A DNA stretch of 64,000 nt, taken from the NCBI RefSeq assembly GCF_027596085.1, contig NC_072456.1:18737218-18801217 (forward strand), read 5' to 3'. Numbering within the stretch: the first letter of the stretch is position 1; each line of letters starts with the position of its first letter. Shown in pieces: positions 1 through 13,000 of the stretch. The stretch comes from Anoplopoma fimbria (taxonomy: Eukaryota > Chordata > Actinopteri > Perciformes > Anoplopomatidae). The translations under genes and the position numbers were made by a program. The notes beneath the pieces were generated by a model, which saw nothing but the letters and a program-made list of their open reading frames with translations, was not told where the DNA came from and searched no databases.

Positions 1-1897
1 GATACTCTGTCAATTATATTTGGTATGCATGACGATTCTTGCCAGATGCAAAAGGTGAGATAAGACAGTTGTTGCTTCAGGCAAACAACAATGAAAACGA
101 TACAGCTTGTCTGGACTGTATTGCATAATTGAACCCATTGAACTCTACATTGCTCCAACATGGGATAACGATCTTTACTTGCTCTGTCTTCTCACCTCCA
201 TGCCTCCCTCTCCACCTAATTTCTCCTCACTTGTCCCCTCCTTCCTCTTCCTTTTCTTCATATAAGGGATCATGAAGATCTTTCCATTCACCGGAACAAA
301 TCCCCTCCATCGAATCAACTATTTCACCTCAGGCACTGAACTTAGCCACTGTGAACAACACATAGCAGGGATCAATGCTCACCAATTAGCTAAGCTCTGT
401 GCCTTTAGCAAGTGGGTGGCTGGCTTTTGATGGAATGAGACTCACGCAGACCTTTACGTGACTGCTCAGTAGAAAAGTTTGGCGGTTTTCAGAGCCTGCA
501 AGGCTTGTGATGTTGAGGTTTGCTTCGCCTTTCGACGGGGCTCATTCATATTACGTCTCAGAGTGTGCTGCCAAAGGAGCATCCTGGCCTTCATTTGAAA
601 AGTCAAAATCGTCTCCTTGTTTCTACATCTAAATTCCAAGAGCCGGAACTTGATCTGCCCACAAAAATTTGTTCTGTCGTGTAAAGCTGTATGGCTCTCA
701 AATGCATTTACATTGACTGGCTGACTTGAAATGGGAGAATAGTGCAGACAGTTTAAATTTCAGACAGCTGCAAATTTGTCTGCAGCCTTAAAAGCAGTTT
801 TTCAGCTTTCCGTGTCAGAAACTGGTTCCACAAGTTAACCTCTTGAAGTCCACATAGAGAGATAATCAAAATACGCGTCTTCGCCTCTCCAGTATTTATT
901 CCTTTGACTCCTTGGACAAAGCAACATCCAGTGTCAGATAATAACAGAACAGCCAAGGAGACTACACAAAGGCATCCCACTGTGGAAATATAACACGGGC
1001 GGGGTCACCTGCTGAGCTGTGAAGGAGTGGAAATCCCTGGCAATGTGATTTTTGTTATTCTTTGTGCATCAAATCACGGTGCCAGGAACCCTCCCCACCA
1101 CAGCCGGGGCAGAGGCTGGATCCACATGCACCGCTCCACCCTCTGTATCTTCTCCACTATCCTCCATGGGCTCCAGGTGCCTCCGTCCAAAGCATCTGTG
1201 GAGCACCTGTGACCTGAAACAAAGAGAGATGCGGAGTACATTACTCGTCCGAATAAAAGCTTTAAAGGAGAACTTGAACTGATGTGAAGGTAATCTACGA
1301 TGCACTGGTGTAACCCTGGGATGAAAGATGATACAGGTTATCTAAAAATATTATATTTTTGGGACGTGAGGAACGACTCTGCAGACTTCTCTGCTGCAGA
1401 GATCAGCAAGATGCAGCAGATGTGGAGTCTGGTTGGAACATGCAGAGCCACCTACCTGGTTAAGGTGTTTAAAGCAACTCAGAGGCAAAACGAAAACACT
1501 GGTTGTTTGAAATTGTGAAGGTAATGCAAGCCGTCTGGTGGTGCTCCTGGATATCAATACCCCCACTATAATATGTCAGCTGAGGAGAACGTGCACAACC
1601 AGGAGATCTGCGTCTTGTTTTTGCAAATAATAAGCCTGACCAATGCACATGGTTCTGTTTTGTCTCGGTTACTCATTAAACAAGTGGGTTTCAGGTCAGA
1701 GGGTTGTTCAGCACGGTGGGTCCAACAAGGGGAAACATAGAAAAACGTAAACACTTTTTACAACTTCCTTCTTGTACGATTGGAACGTCACTGTGTGTCA
1801 TTATCTTTTGTTGTTGTTGTTTATGCCGTTTTGCACGGAAAAATTCCAGGCCCACCCTGCAAGGGAAGGAATAATGACAGGATTGTTGAGCAGTCAG

Positions 1898-1925
1898 GAG
1901 GAGGAGGAGGAGGAGGAGGAGGAGG
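1898..1925. repeat. (GGA)n trinucleotide
   Basis: About nine AGG/GGA units in tandem. Confidence 0.9.
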
Positions 1926-2960
1926 TTATGGCTGAGTCTCAACAGTCTCTCCTTCATCGCTTTTTGTACATTGTCAGCATCTCCTCACACCTGATTTAAG
2001 AGTCAAAATAATTGGAGAACCACATCTGGAGTTTCTTCTATGACAAGAGAGGAATCCAGATCAGGTTCCTTTTTTGAAATAAACACTCTGGTTGACTTGG
2101 AACTGCTCAGAGCCAAGAAATAAAAAAAACAGTGAATTGCTGTTTTTACGCTCCAGCTTTTGTACAAATAATAAAAAAAAAGAGCTATGGCGTGGTAGGT
2201 GGATCTGGACAGCAGAATAACACTTAATTGCCTGTGCATCGTGATATATTTGTTAACATCATTACTGTGATTGCTCTTAGAAAACAAAGGAAAATTCCCA
2301 CACAAAATCACAAATTTGCCTCAGAGGGTTTGACAATCTGTACACATGTGTAATCTGTAACCACAAAGCAAACATGTATTTATTTGATAAACTCATCAAT
2401 TGCATATGCTAATTATGTGCTTTGATGGTGCTTTTTTTGTGATGAACTAACAGCACTGTAATAACTTTTTGCCAGTTTCAGTGAGGAGTTGATTTATGGG
2501 ATCGAAGGACCAACTTCCATCTAAAATCAATGCTGCAGGAGTTCAGATCCCACCTGAAAGAACTATCATAAGATTTTAAATCTTGATAATTACACAGAAA
2601 AGACCTATCTTTAGAAGTCAAAGCTCAACTCTTGTCTGTACTTGCAGGTAGATAATTAACATTACAAACTCTTCTGACAGGATCTCAATGGCATGTGTTC
2701 ATCATTTCAAAGGAACTGGGTGTCCTCCACAGCCTTTTTATTTATGTGCAAAAGCCACAGTACATGTTGTACAATCTAATAAAGGCGTGCAAACTCCTTC
2801 CAGACAGAGAAATATGTCTGTCCTGTCAACCGGCGTTAACAGTCTGCCCCTCCCTGTGCACAGGAATCATGAATAAATATGTTTGTCTAGGTTGTGAGAT
2901 GTGGAACGTTAAGTTGTGCTTCACTGAACAGTTGTAGGGAAGTGGAATGAGGGATTGCTT

Positions 2961-2961
<1 letters not shown>

Positions 2962-3050
<89 letters not shown>

Positions 3051-3100
3051 TAATTTGCATGCATGAGTTGGAGTGGCTTGAGTGTGAAAGAAAAAAAGAA

Positions 3101-3164
<64 letters not shown>

Positions 3165-3216
3165 TAATTTGCATGCATGAGGTTGGAGTGGCTTGAGTGT
3201 GAAAGAAAAAAAGAAA
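2962..3216. repeat. (GT)n array duplicated together with its 54-bp flank
   Basis: (GT)n at 2962-3048 is followed by a 55-bp unique segment (3049-3103: ATTAATTTGCATGCATGAG then GTGTGAAAGAAAAAAAG). A second (GT)n (3102-3162) is then followed by almost the same segment (3163-3216). The two copies differ by about one inserted G and one A. This is a tandem duplication of array plus flank. Confidence 0.93.
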
Positions 3217-3414
3217 ATGGTGAGAGTGTGAGTGAATCAATAGGGAGTGGTCATGCTGAGTCAGTGTTTGTTTTCTGGGTGTGAAAACTTGATATGGGAA
3301 ATAATTGATCTGTGACATTATTGTCAGATATAGATAAATGGTGTGATGATGGAGAGGTTGGATGTGGTAATGATTACACATGTGCATTGGATTAGAACTG
3401 AAAATAGTAATTAT

Positions 3415-3625
3415 TTTAATCATCAGGTAATTGTCAGATTATTTTTTCAGAGAATTTAGTTTTTTGTTTTGCCTTCAAAACGTCTTAAAAATGGCCGTCA
3501 TAATTTAACAGAGCCAAAGCTGACATACAAAACCCAAAGATTTCAATTTTATTCTCAAACTGGAAAAAGAAAAGCAACAAATCTTCACATTTGAGATGCT
3601 GGAAACAGCAAATGAAAATTACTGA
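3415..3625 (+). repeat. Dispersed ATTAATCGATTA-type repeat, copy 1
   Basis: This is a diverged copy with ACCCAAAGATTTCAATTTTA, CAACAAATCTTCACATTTGA and GATGCTGGAAACAGCAAAT, in the same order as in other members of this fish repeat family. No coding capacity. Confidence 0.5.
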
Positions 3626-6600
3626 AACAAAGGGTTTCATTTTCTGTCAATTGTTTTAGCTCCACTGCAGAATTAAGAGTATACAAAATTATTATTTCTT
3701 GCAACTGTAAGGGTTCAATTTGATCTGATTTCAACATGTCCAACTAAATTGACTTTCGTTGTCATTTGTTTGTGAAAGCATTATGTCATGTCTTGATTAT
3801 GTCATGAACATAATTTACAGCCTGATGGAAGTTCTTATTTCACATGAGGCTGAAGGTGTGGACAAGTCACCACATTTTTAGAGTGCAATGTTTGCACACT
3901 CAGCCGAAACAAAATGACCTCATTCACGCAGCTTTGAGAAACTGCTTTCTGGGCAAAAAGCCGAAAGAGCGGGGGAAATAATACTGAGCTCAACTGGTCA
4001 GTAACCTTAAAACTAACTGCAACATGTATTTACACATAAATATCCACAAAAATCGAACTTTCATTAGAATTGCCTCCTCTTACATTTTCTTTCAAATGTG
4101 AAAAAAGCAGTTTCTTATGAATTTCTACTCGAGGCAGTTGGCAGTGTTTACACAGACGATGTTGTGATGTATTTGGTGGTGACCGCGGGCGTGAGGTTCA
4201 CATCTGAACCCGGCCGTTCAGCGCTGACGTCAACCTGCATCTCGCACGTCGGTGCCACTGTGATCTGTCAGCCTGCTCTCACAAAACACAGGCAAAGTGT
4301 TGAGAGGGAGAAGGAGAAACAAGAGACGGAGAGAAATATAAGAATGTGGGAATGGGTGCGTGTGAGAAAGAGAGCGAGTACAAGTCGAATTGCATTAGAA
4401 AAGCCTTGAGTTATGGGATGTCATTGTGTCATGCTGTTGAACGGGGTTGCACAAACATGCTCAGAATAGGGTAAAAACAAGGAGTTCTTAGCTTAGGAGT
4501 GATTTAGGGAAACTTCTCCAAGCAAATCTGAGCAAGAAAGGAACAGAAAGTTTACCCTTATTTAAGAGGTGTGGCTAGTTCGTATAAAAAAAATTAAATA
4601 AAAACGGCACAAAAAATGCTAAGTCTGAAGAATAGCATTAGCCTGAAACATCACTTTTGAATGTACCAATAAATTGCACTTCAGGGAGCTACAATGTGCA
4701 GACCTTTTTTTTATATTTTCATAGCTATATTGTTTTGGACCAGCACTAGTCTACATCATTTTTGGATGTGCACGACGACTCTACATTGCTCATTGAATTG
4801 ACAGGGAAGTCAATGGGCCTAAGAAAATGCAGTCTTTATTCAGACTATGTTGAATCAATTGTAAGCGTCGGATGGGAGATGTGAGCGCTTCTCTTATGAG
4901 GTCAAAAACAAACATTAACCATGCTTGATCAATCTGTAGCGTTTCATCAGCTTAAAGTTAAAGTGAACTAATGTTTGCAAAGTTCTACTGAAATGTGAAG
5001 ACGTTTTAGAGGGACAGAGAATCTTAATGGGTCAGTACGCCTCAAACAGAGCGCAGGTTGGATCGATAATCTTTATAACTTTCCACAACTGAGAATCCAA
5101 CATTCACGCACACTAAACAATCGCTAGACAGGTGTGGTTTTAGACAACTATTATACAACTGTGTTACTTTATTGTGTGTAAAAATAAGTGTGAGACCATA
5201 AATTTCTTCTAAAAGTGACAAAAAGTGTGCGCCGTTGTCCCCATAATTAAAAAAAGTGTATTTCAGAGGTGCATATATGGATAACTTGCATATAAAGTTG
5301 ATGGAAAGACAAGTGGGCATAACTGAGTGGAAATGTAAATGTTTGCGCCTTTCCCGGGGCTTAATGCATCCGCTTCAGAAACGTAGAGGGAAAAAGGGTG
5401 AGAGACTGGAAGGAGACAGTAGAAAGAACTGGAGCTTCTGCTGAGATGAGTCGGAGTTGCCACATCGGACAGTTTTAGAATTGATCAGAGAGGTAAAACA
5501 CAAGGCCCCAGTCTCTACCAATCACACCTTTGTAGTTAACTAAGGACCCCATGAGCATTAAAACCTCATTACCAGAGCTTGTTGGGTCTGAGCTTCATTA
5601 TTTAGCTCATTAGATCACTCCGATAAACCAGCCCTGCCATGTGACTGATGAAGGGAGCAGGCAAGCAGGAGCTTTTTTTCTCATGTCCCATTAACAATAA
5701 TCCACTTTGCATTGCGTTAATGCAATTTTGGTGGGGATGTTATTTCACGCAGAATCAATCATTACCAACTTTTTGTGAGAAATGAAACAGAATAGGACAT
5801 ACGAGACTAAACAGATTTATGAATTTTATGTCATAAGGTACTTGATGCTAAACCATTTGAACGATCTTTATAGAGGCTCTGACTCACCTCTTATAGGAAC
5901 AATGGAGGAAAGAAAAAACGATCTGGGCCTCTGCGCTGACAGAAACGTGATCCATTAAAGGGAATGAGGGGAAATGGCACAGCTGCATTAAATCCTGGCA
6001 TCTGTGAATCTGATAGCAGTAGCTATCTCAGCTATTAGCTAATAGCCGTGGCTACGCTGATAACATTATGACTGGAAGGGAAGGACTCTCAGAAACAAGC
6101 TGAGAATAAAGGGAGGCGGTGCAGTGGTAGAAGTAAAGCACAAAAGATGGGGAAAATATGAAAGATAAAAGAGATAATGCAGTATTCATGTGTGAGAGTG
6201 TGTGAGAGTGATGTAACAGTGGAGGAAATTCACTCAGACACAACAACAATGGCCTGTCTAGTTCATTTGAGGACCCTGGGATATATCAGTGCTACTATCA
6301 GTAGAGCCAATTCTGATAAAGTCTCATACCAGACTCAACTAAACCAACTGCTTTTTTTGTTTGTTTTTTGTGACACTCCCTGTCAACAAAAGCTCGTTTG
6401 AGTCCTTTCCTTCTTGCCTTTCTTTGATGCTTTTTCCCAAAAGCGGTCCAATAAAAGTTGTTAAATCTACTTATTAAATTCAAATGAAGTTAAGGAGGGA
6501 GTGAAGGATGTTTGGGAGGGATTCCTGACTGACTATTGAGATGCATCCGTCAGCATGGCGTGTTCGGAGGCCAAGAGGAGTTGGCGTGTTCGGATCGTGA

Positions 6601-8656
6601 CCTCCGTGACCGGCAGGCTCCCTCCCACTCCAAGCATGCAATCTCTCCACAAACTGTGGCCTGTTTTTCCACCACACATGGCTTCAATTGGACGCTACTG
6701 CTGCTGCTGTTCTGCAGCTCCAGAAAAAAAAAAAAAAAAACAGCCAGCAAACCAGATTATGAAATCAGATGCTGGCAAACAGATCGAGCTGGCAGTGCCA
6801 CTTAGTCGTGGATATTTATGTGGTGTTCGTTCAATTGACAGCAGAAGAGATGGCTGTTTAGTTTTCTCTTGATTTCCTCTCTTGAAGTCTTTGTCTATTT
6901 GTGCTTGCACTTGTGTGTGTTAATGTGTGTGTTTGTGCGTGAACAGGCCTGTATTTAAAGTCTTGCTCGAGCGCCAACAAGGCAAGCTGTTTACTACTTG
7001 GTCGGTCATAAAAAGTAAATATGCATCAGTCGGGGCCTATCAAAGGCTCCTTCATTTGGTTCCTGGCTACGATGGCTTTGGATGTGTGCTGTAATTGCCT
7101 CGGCTCAGACAGAAATTCTCTGTGGTAGACGCATGACCGGGCTGAAGGAGCTGAGGGAAACCAGGCTGTCCTGTACACTTAAACACTCAGCAGTTGATCT
7201 GAGGGGAAAACCAGCGAATACACAAAAATCAGGGAAATTATGAAAGAGAGAGGAGAAGTCCGAGTGGCTCCACGCAGGACACTGAAACTACAGCAGAGTC
7301 ACACAGGTGCACCTCCTGTGGGACGACACAGACCACACATATACATGTGCTCACACTCACTTAAACTCAAGAGTTTAAATCAGCAGCAGAACCCAAATAA
7401 CAAACATCTGTTGGTTGTTATCAAGACAACGCCCTCGTCAACATCTGCCACAGATCGTGTGTTTGGCCTATTCTGAAATAGAGTTCAGATTTAAAGCTGA
7501 TTTAACGTCTTTTTGATCAAAAGGGGGCAGAGAAACAGAACAAAGCATTAAAATAACCTCAGTTTATCAAGTTAATCCTGCTAATTTATTAATTACCTCC
7601 TCAAACTTCCAGCAGACCAAGCAGTAACGTGGATTGTTCGGCCATGTGACAAATGTTAATTAGTCATTCACAATATTCATTATGTGAATGTTAGCTTTGA
7701 TAAATTACTTTCAACAACCAGTCTTTTACTTTAGCTCTTTGCCTTTTTGTGTTTAGTGCACAGTATGCCCTTGTAAGAGCTTGCTTGTTGTACGTAAAAA
7801 AAAGTATCCGAGGATTAATGATTGATTCTCACGGTGTCATGGACTGTCATGATATCAGATCTTCACTACACAATTATTGTGGCCAAAAGAATTTACAATG
7901 ATCTCTATCTGTTAAAAAAGAAAAAAGAAAATTATATCAGTGAAATTCATTCTTTTTATTATGTGTTTTGTCTCTTTTATGGCAAAGGAATTAGCCACAA
8001 AATACAAGTGTAGGAGGTGAAGAGAGACCTTTATATATAAAGCACTGCATTATTTACACAATATCATATTATTAACATGATATCAATCATTTATCTTTTT
8101 TAAGTATCATAGTTATCATCAATACTGGTATATCAAAACAACCCCAGACTCAACCATATAGAACCATTATTTGAGATCAGGGAAACCCAAAACAAAAGGT
8201 GTAAAAGGAAGTTAAAAGATGCATAATGCAGATGTTAATCGTCAGCCTATTTAGCATTACAAACAATAATTTATCAATATTCGTGTTAATAGGCATGTAG
8301 AATCCCTCATGTCCCCCATTATTTTTCTCATTTACATTGCTGCATTTGTTTTAAACACTATATCCAGAAGATACAACTTTTTGAAAGCATTTATTTGGCC
8401 TTGCCCTTGTGAAACACTTCTCTCACACATGGGAACGACTCACTGATTTAGCAGACGGCGATAAATAAAGCCTTGGAACACGTTCAAATATTTGAACAAT
8501 TTGTCCAAAAATGTTCTGTGCACTTCACTTTAGGGTGAGCTTATCAAATCAAACTCCTTTTCCCAAACAGTGGTGAGATTATGTCGTTCTACAAAAACCC
8601 CCCACAGTCATGAGTTTGCTGAGAAAAAGTGCTGGTACAGCAGCCAGAAGTCATGC

Positions 8657-8658
<2 letters not shown>

Positions 8659-8747
<89 letters not shown>
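8659..8747. repeat. (GT)n microsatellite
   Basis: An uninterrupted GT dinucleotide array of about 89 bp. Confidence 0.98.
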
Positions 8748-8749
<2 letters not shown>

Positions 8750-9539
8750 ATACACTTCTGTATCTGCTTTTCTGTTCCCACAGATCAAAATCAAATACAG
8801 GTTTATTCAACTTTTATAAGGTTGTTCATTGATTTGGTATTAATAAACCCTCTATGTCCCGCTCTAAAGTAGCCTTGAGTAGATAACGATTTTATTCTTC
8901 ATTCCATCCCAACACAACAAGATGAGCTAATGCTGGCTGTAAAACCTGTGTGTCATACAATCAGAGATGCACTGTCTTCCCAAGTGCCGTCACAAAAAGA
9001 TCAAAGCCAGACTATGACAACTGCATAAACTCCATAACATCAGACCCAAGCTTTGATCATATCTGCTGTCTTGTGTTGTGTCAGCTGCCAGAGCAAAGGG
9101 AGGAAAAAAAAGGATGAAAAAAATAAGGAGAGGCACACAAACAGAGCAAAGCTAATAAAATTTGGAAATGGAATGTTACACCCACAAACGAGTCAAAGGA
9201 AAAAAACGAGAGACAGAGAGGGGTGTTTGCCACTCACCATGCCCACAGGTCCCGTATCTGTTATTCGGTAAGTCTGAGTCACCTCAAGTGTTCAGATGAT
9301 GATATGCACAAAGTTGAAGAGTTGACCCTAAGGGGAGGAACCCGACTGATCGATTTCCTGACTGACTAATTAACTAACTGGCTAACGACTGACGAGACAA
9401 CTGCCTAGCTGTGCCAACTGTGCCATCCAAGAATCCAAGAATCAGTCAGCTCTGAAATCCTCAGAGAGTCTTTGGATGAGGTCTCGCTGCCAAAGCTGTC
9501 CATGTCATGTCCTGGTCTGTCCAGGGCTGGAGCGCCACA

Positions 9540-10051
9540 ACCCGGCAAGAAGCAGAGAGACATAGAGAGAGAGAGAGGGATAGAGAGAGAGAAAGGGGCG
9601 AAATTAAACTCTGTCCCCCTTGTTCCCACAGCCTGCCAGGAGGAGAGGGGAGGAGTGGAGGCTGCTCTGTTCCCATAGAGGTCAGATGTGGAGTTAACAC
9701 ACCCAGCCGGCAGCAGGCTGGTAACTGCTGCCTGCCTTGACTGCAACCGGAGTTGTCTCCCCCCTTTCTCTCTCTCTCTCTCTCTCTCTCTCCCTCTGTC
9801 TCTCCCTCCCTGCAAACCTGACAGATCGCTCTGGAGACACAGCAGAGCGCCGACCCACTCAGCCAGGAGTAACAGTAGAGACAGAGAGAGACTTTCAAAC
9901 CAGTCGTCCCATGAGATCCACTGTCCATGTGAGAGTCTGGAGGAAGAGCTGCCAGTTCTCCTACTTCCCTCCCTCCTCCTCCTCCTCTCTATCCCTCCCT
10001 CCCTCCCTCTCTGCCTCTCCTCTTTCATTCCCCTCTCTAGTTTTTTTTTTT
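9540..10051. repeat. GA/CT-rich low-complexity block
   Basis: A (GA)-rich stretch (about 9549-9596) is followed by (CT)n at 9766-9791, C/T-rich sequence at 9955-10035 with repeated TCCC and TCC units, and a T run at about 10040-10051. Long apparent frames on both strands here consist of S, L, P or R, E, G and reflect composition. Confidence 0.8.
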
Positions 10052-13000
10052 TTACAGCCTCCGCTGAGACACTCTTATTGTGGCAATTGCATTAGCCTTT
10101 AGCGAGAGAGGAATGGCTCTAAGTGCCTAATGTAATGTTGTGTCTCTCTGTCTTTGTCTCTCTTTCTGCTTATCTCTCTTTCCTCTCTCCGTCTTTCTCC
10201 CAAGTGTCTGTCAGTTCGACATGTACACGTACACATACACACCTCCTCTCCTCTCCTCTCCTTCTTTGCAGCTTTTCTCCTTCCTCTGTGAGTTATCCCT
10301 TAAAGGGACACTGTCTCGCTCTCTCTTTTTTTGCTCTTTCACAGAGGTGCTGAGGTACTTTGAAGGAGTCCAGGTGCGGGATCATATTTCTGGAGGCTGA
10401 GAGGCAATGATTGTGTTTCTCTGTTTGCCTTGTGATTGTCTCCAATGTTTACCCGCCATTGCTGAACTAATGGTCGACTGTGCAGGGGATATGTAGTCTA
10501 TGTAGGATCAATAAAACAACAATGGGAGGAAAACACATTTAACCACTTAGTTTATGACCATAATAACATAGTAAAAAGGATTATATCACAATATATCATG
10601 ATGGAAATATGAGTTTTCAACATGACGCATGTTAGTTCTCAGGCAAGTTCCAGAGTTCTTTGATTTGAGGACATTAAACTTCAGACTTTTATTTCCAAAT
10701 AAGGAAGAATGGCTCTCAGAATTAAGACAGAGGCAGACTTAAAGGAGGATTCTTATTTCTGGTTAGCTGTTTTCAGTTTTTCCAGGTGAAATGACGACGG
10801 GTAGATTTCATCAGCTGTAGCTGTAGGTCGAAAACAACTCCTCTTGCTCATTTTTTTTCTGTTTCAAGCTGACATGTCTTAAATCAAGAACTCTGTAAAC
10901 TGGGTCATAAATGTGCACTTTATGATATTGTGGTTAAAAAAGACTGAGACTAAAGCTAACAAGACCCAGATGAAAAATACCTCCTCACCAGTCGATGATC
11001 CATTTAGAAGACATGAAAATATATTGTAGTATAGGGCAAGCTAGGCCTAGTATTATGACAAGGATAAAAATATTATTAAGTTCTAACATAGCTGTGTTTA
11101 GATGCTTAGCATATGTAGCCTACTGGTCTGTATCATCAAATAGTAAATGATGTTATCTCTCAATATTAACTTAAGGACTATTATGTTTGGCAAACATATA
11201 TACATAACATAATTTATGTTACGTTGACTAGGGTTGCTATATTTACTTAAATCCAATACAGAGCAGAGAAGGGCTTATACGATTGTAGCTTATAGAGCAC
11301 ATAAAGTTACTGTTAATCCATTATTTACACTTTTGCTCATGTTTGTGGTTTTAAAAGCCTAAAAAACACACTTCATCCTCCAAATTTCTTAGTACCGCTC
11401 TTATACTACATGACCTGAAAGACGCTTCACGTGGTGACAAATCCAAACCATGCCTACTTACGGTTGCTAAGCTAAAGACTGGAAAATCTCTGTTCATGGG
11501 AGGTGTTTTTAGCAAATGGTTAAATGTAAACCAAAGTTAAAAGGAAAAAAAGCATTTTGGATCACTGAAATAAAAAAAGAACTTACTGAAAAAGTAAATA
11601 TCAAAAGATGACAAAGTCACATCTACTCGTGTCTCTAAAGTCGAGGCATTAATATGTTCAACCAGTTAAAAAACTCTGTCAACAAAGCCAATGGAGGGGT
11701 GACAGTGTCTCATCTGTGCAGGCGTGATGCAGCAGTTTTGGACACTGGAGAGTGACAGGAGGCCCAGCGGAGAGAGCGTCTTGTAAATAGAAAGTCATGA
11801 ATTTCATCCCAACAACAGTGATGTCAAAAACAGCTTTTCTGTCCTGCTGAGGTGTCTTTAAAAACTATGCTGAAATCCTCATAGACGCTGTAAAAATAAG
11901 TAATTCTGAGGGAAATGAAAAGTAAAATAAAAAATGGTTGGTCATTAATACTCAGCAGAATATCTGAACAACAATTAAAAGAAAACACTCACAGCAGGGA
12001 GATCGTAATGATGTCCCTCCGAAGTAGAGGCACAGCAGTCAGGGGCTCCTACTGCTCCCTGCTGTAAATCTAAAATGATTAGAGGGCAGCAGCTAAGATT
12101 AGACTGTATTTCAAAGAGTATTACATGTCCAGACATAACATTCATTAATTACACTCTTGTGTTCTCTCTGAAGTTAGATAATATCTCACAAAAGCAGTTT
12201 TTGGGGACGAGAACTGCAGTCCTTGCAATGTTCTTGGAGCTGTCTGTCCATCTCATAACTCACAGCTACTTTATCAGTGCCATCTATCATTTCCACTGCA
12301 CAAAATTAGACTTCAGTGTCTTTTTTCCAGGCTGGCTTTTCTAAGTTTCTGAGCTAACAGCAGAAAAGATTATTGATGCATTGAATCTCGAAATTACCTG
12401 GGAGTTATAGGCACCCCAAATTACAAGAAGACATGCAGTACCTAATAATTTAGCTCTAATGGGTCCTATCCATGCAGTTTAATTTGCATTGGAGGTGAAC
12501 AGAATTTGGTTTGTAGTGCTTAAAGCTACATTAAATCATATTCTTATGTTACAGTAGCAATGGTTAAAATGTAAATGATCAATTATCAGACTGAATCGCC
12601 ATTTGATTACACTTCACTTCATGAGTCTATCTGTCAAGATGTTCATAAAAAGCCATTTTCTTTTTGGTGAGTTGGTTGGTTTTAATTTTTTCCCTTCACG
12701 ATTAAATGACCCAATGACGTTGTTGTTCTGTAGACATGGAAGCTTCAGTCGCTTCAGCTAACAAAACATTTGAATGTGAATTGAAGAAATAAGCCTGTTA
12801 AAGAGTGATTATATCAACAATGTGGTGTGTTTGTGGCAACTTTTCTGTTGCCTTTTTTCTACCAGTGGGACAGGAGGATGATGTCCACACATCACTTATT
12901 GACTCGGTTGTGTTTCTCCAACCACGGCAACAGCATCCAGGTGTGCAGCGCCCTTTTTAAATTGTTGAACAAATCTGAGATGTGGACAGAGATTCACAGC

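Noticed and set aside
2887..3423. A 178-codon frame of TH repeats, and similar frames at 8570-8872, 21633-22029, 24271-24708, 49304-49590 and 60705-60965
   Set aside because: These are translations of CA/GT microsatellites (HTHT or CVCV repeats) and carry no coding information.
9405..10028. A 207-codon minus-strand frame and overlapping plus-strand frames
   Set aside because: Composition is dominated by R/E/G or S/L from GA/CT tracts. Frames are open on both strands and no domain is visible. The end (MDSFGSETSSKDSLRISEL) looks more protein-like but has no splice context.
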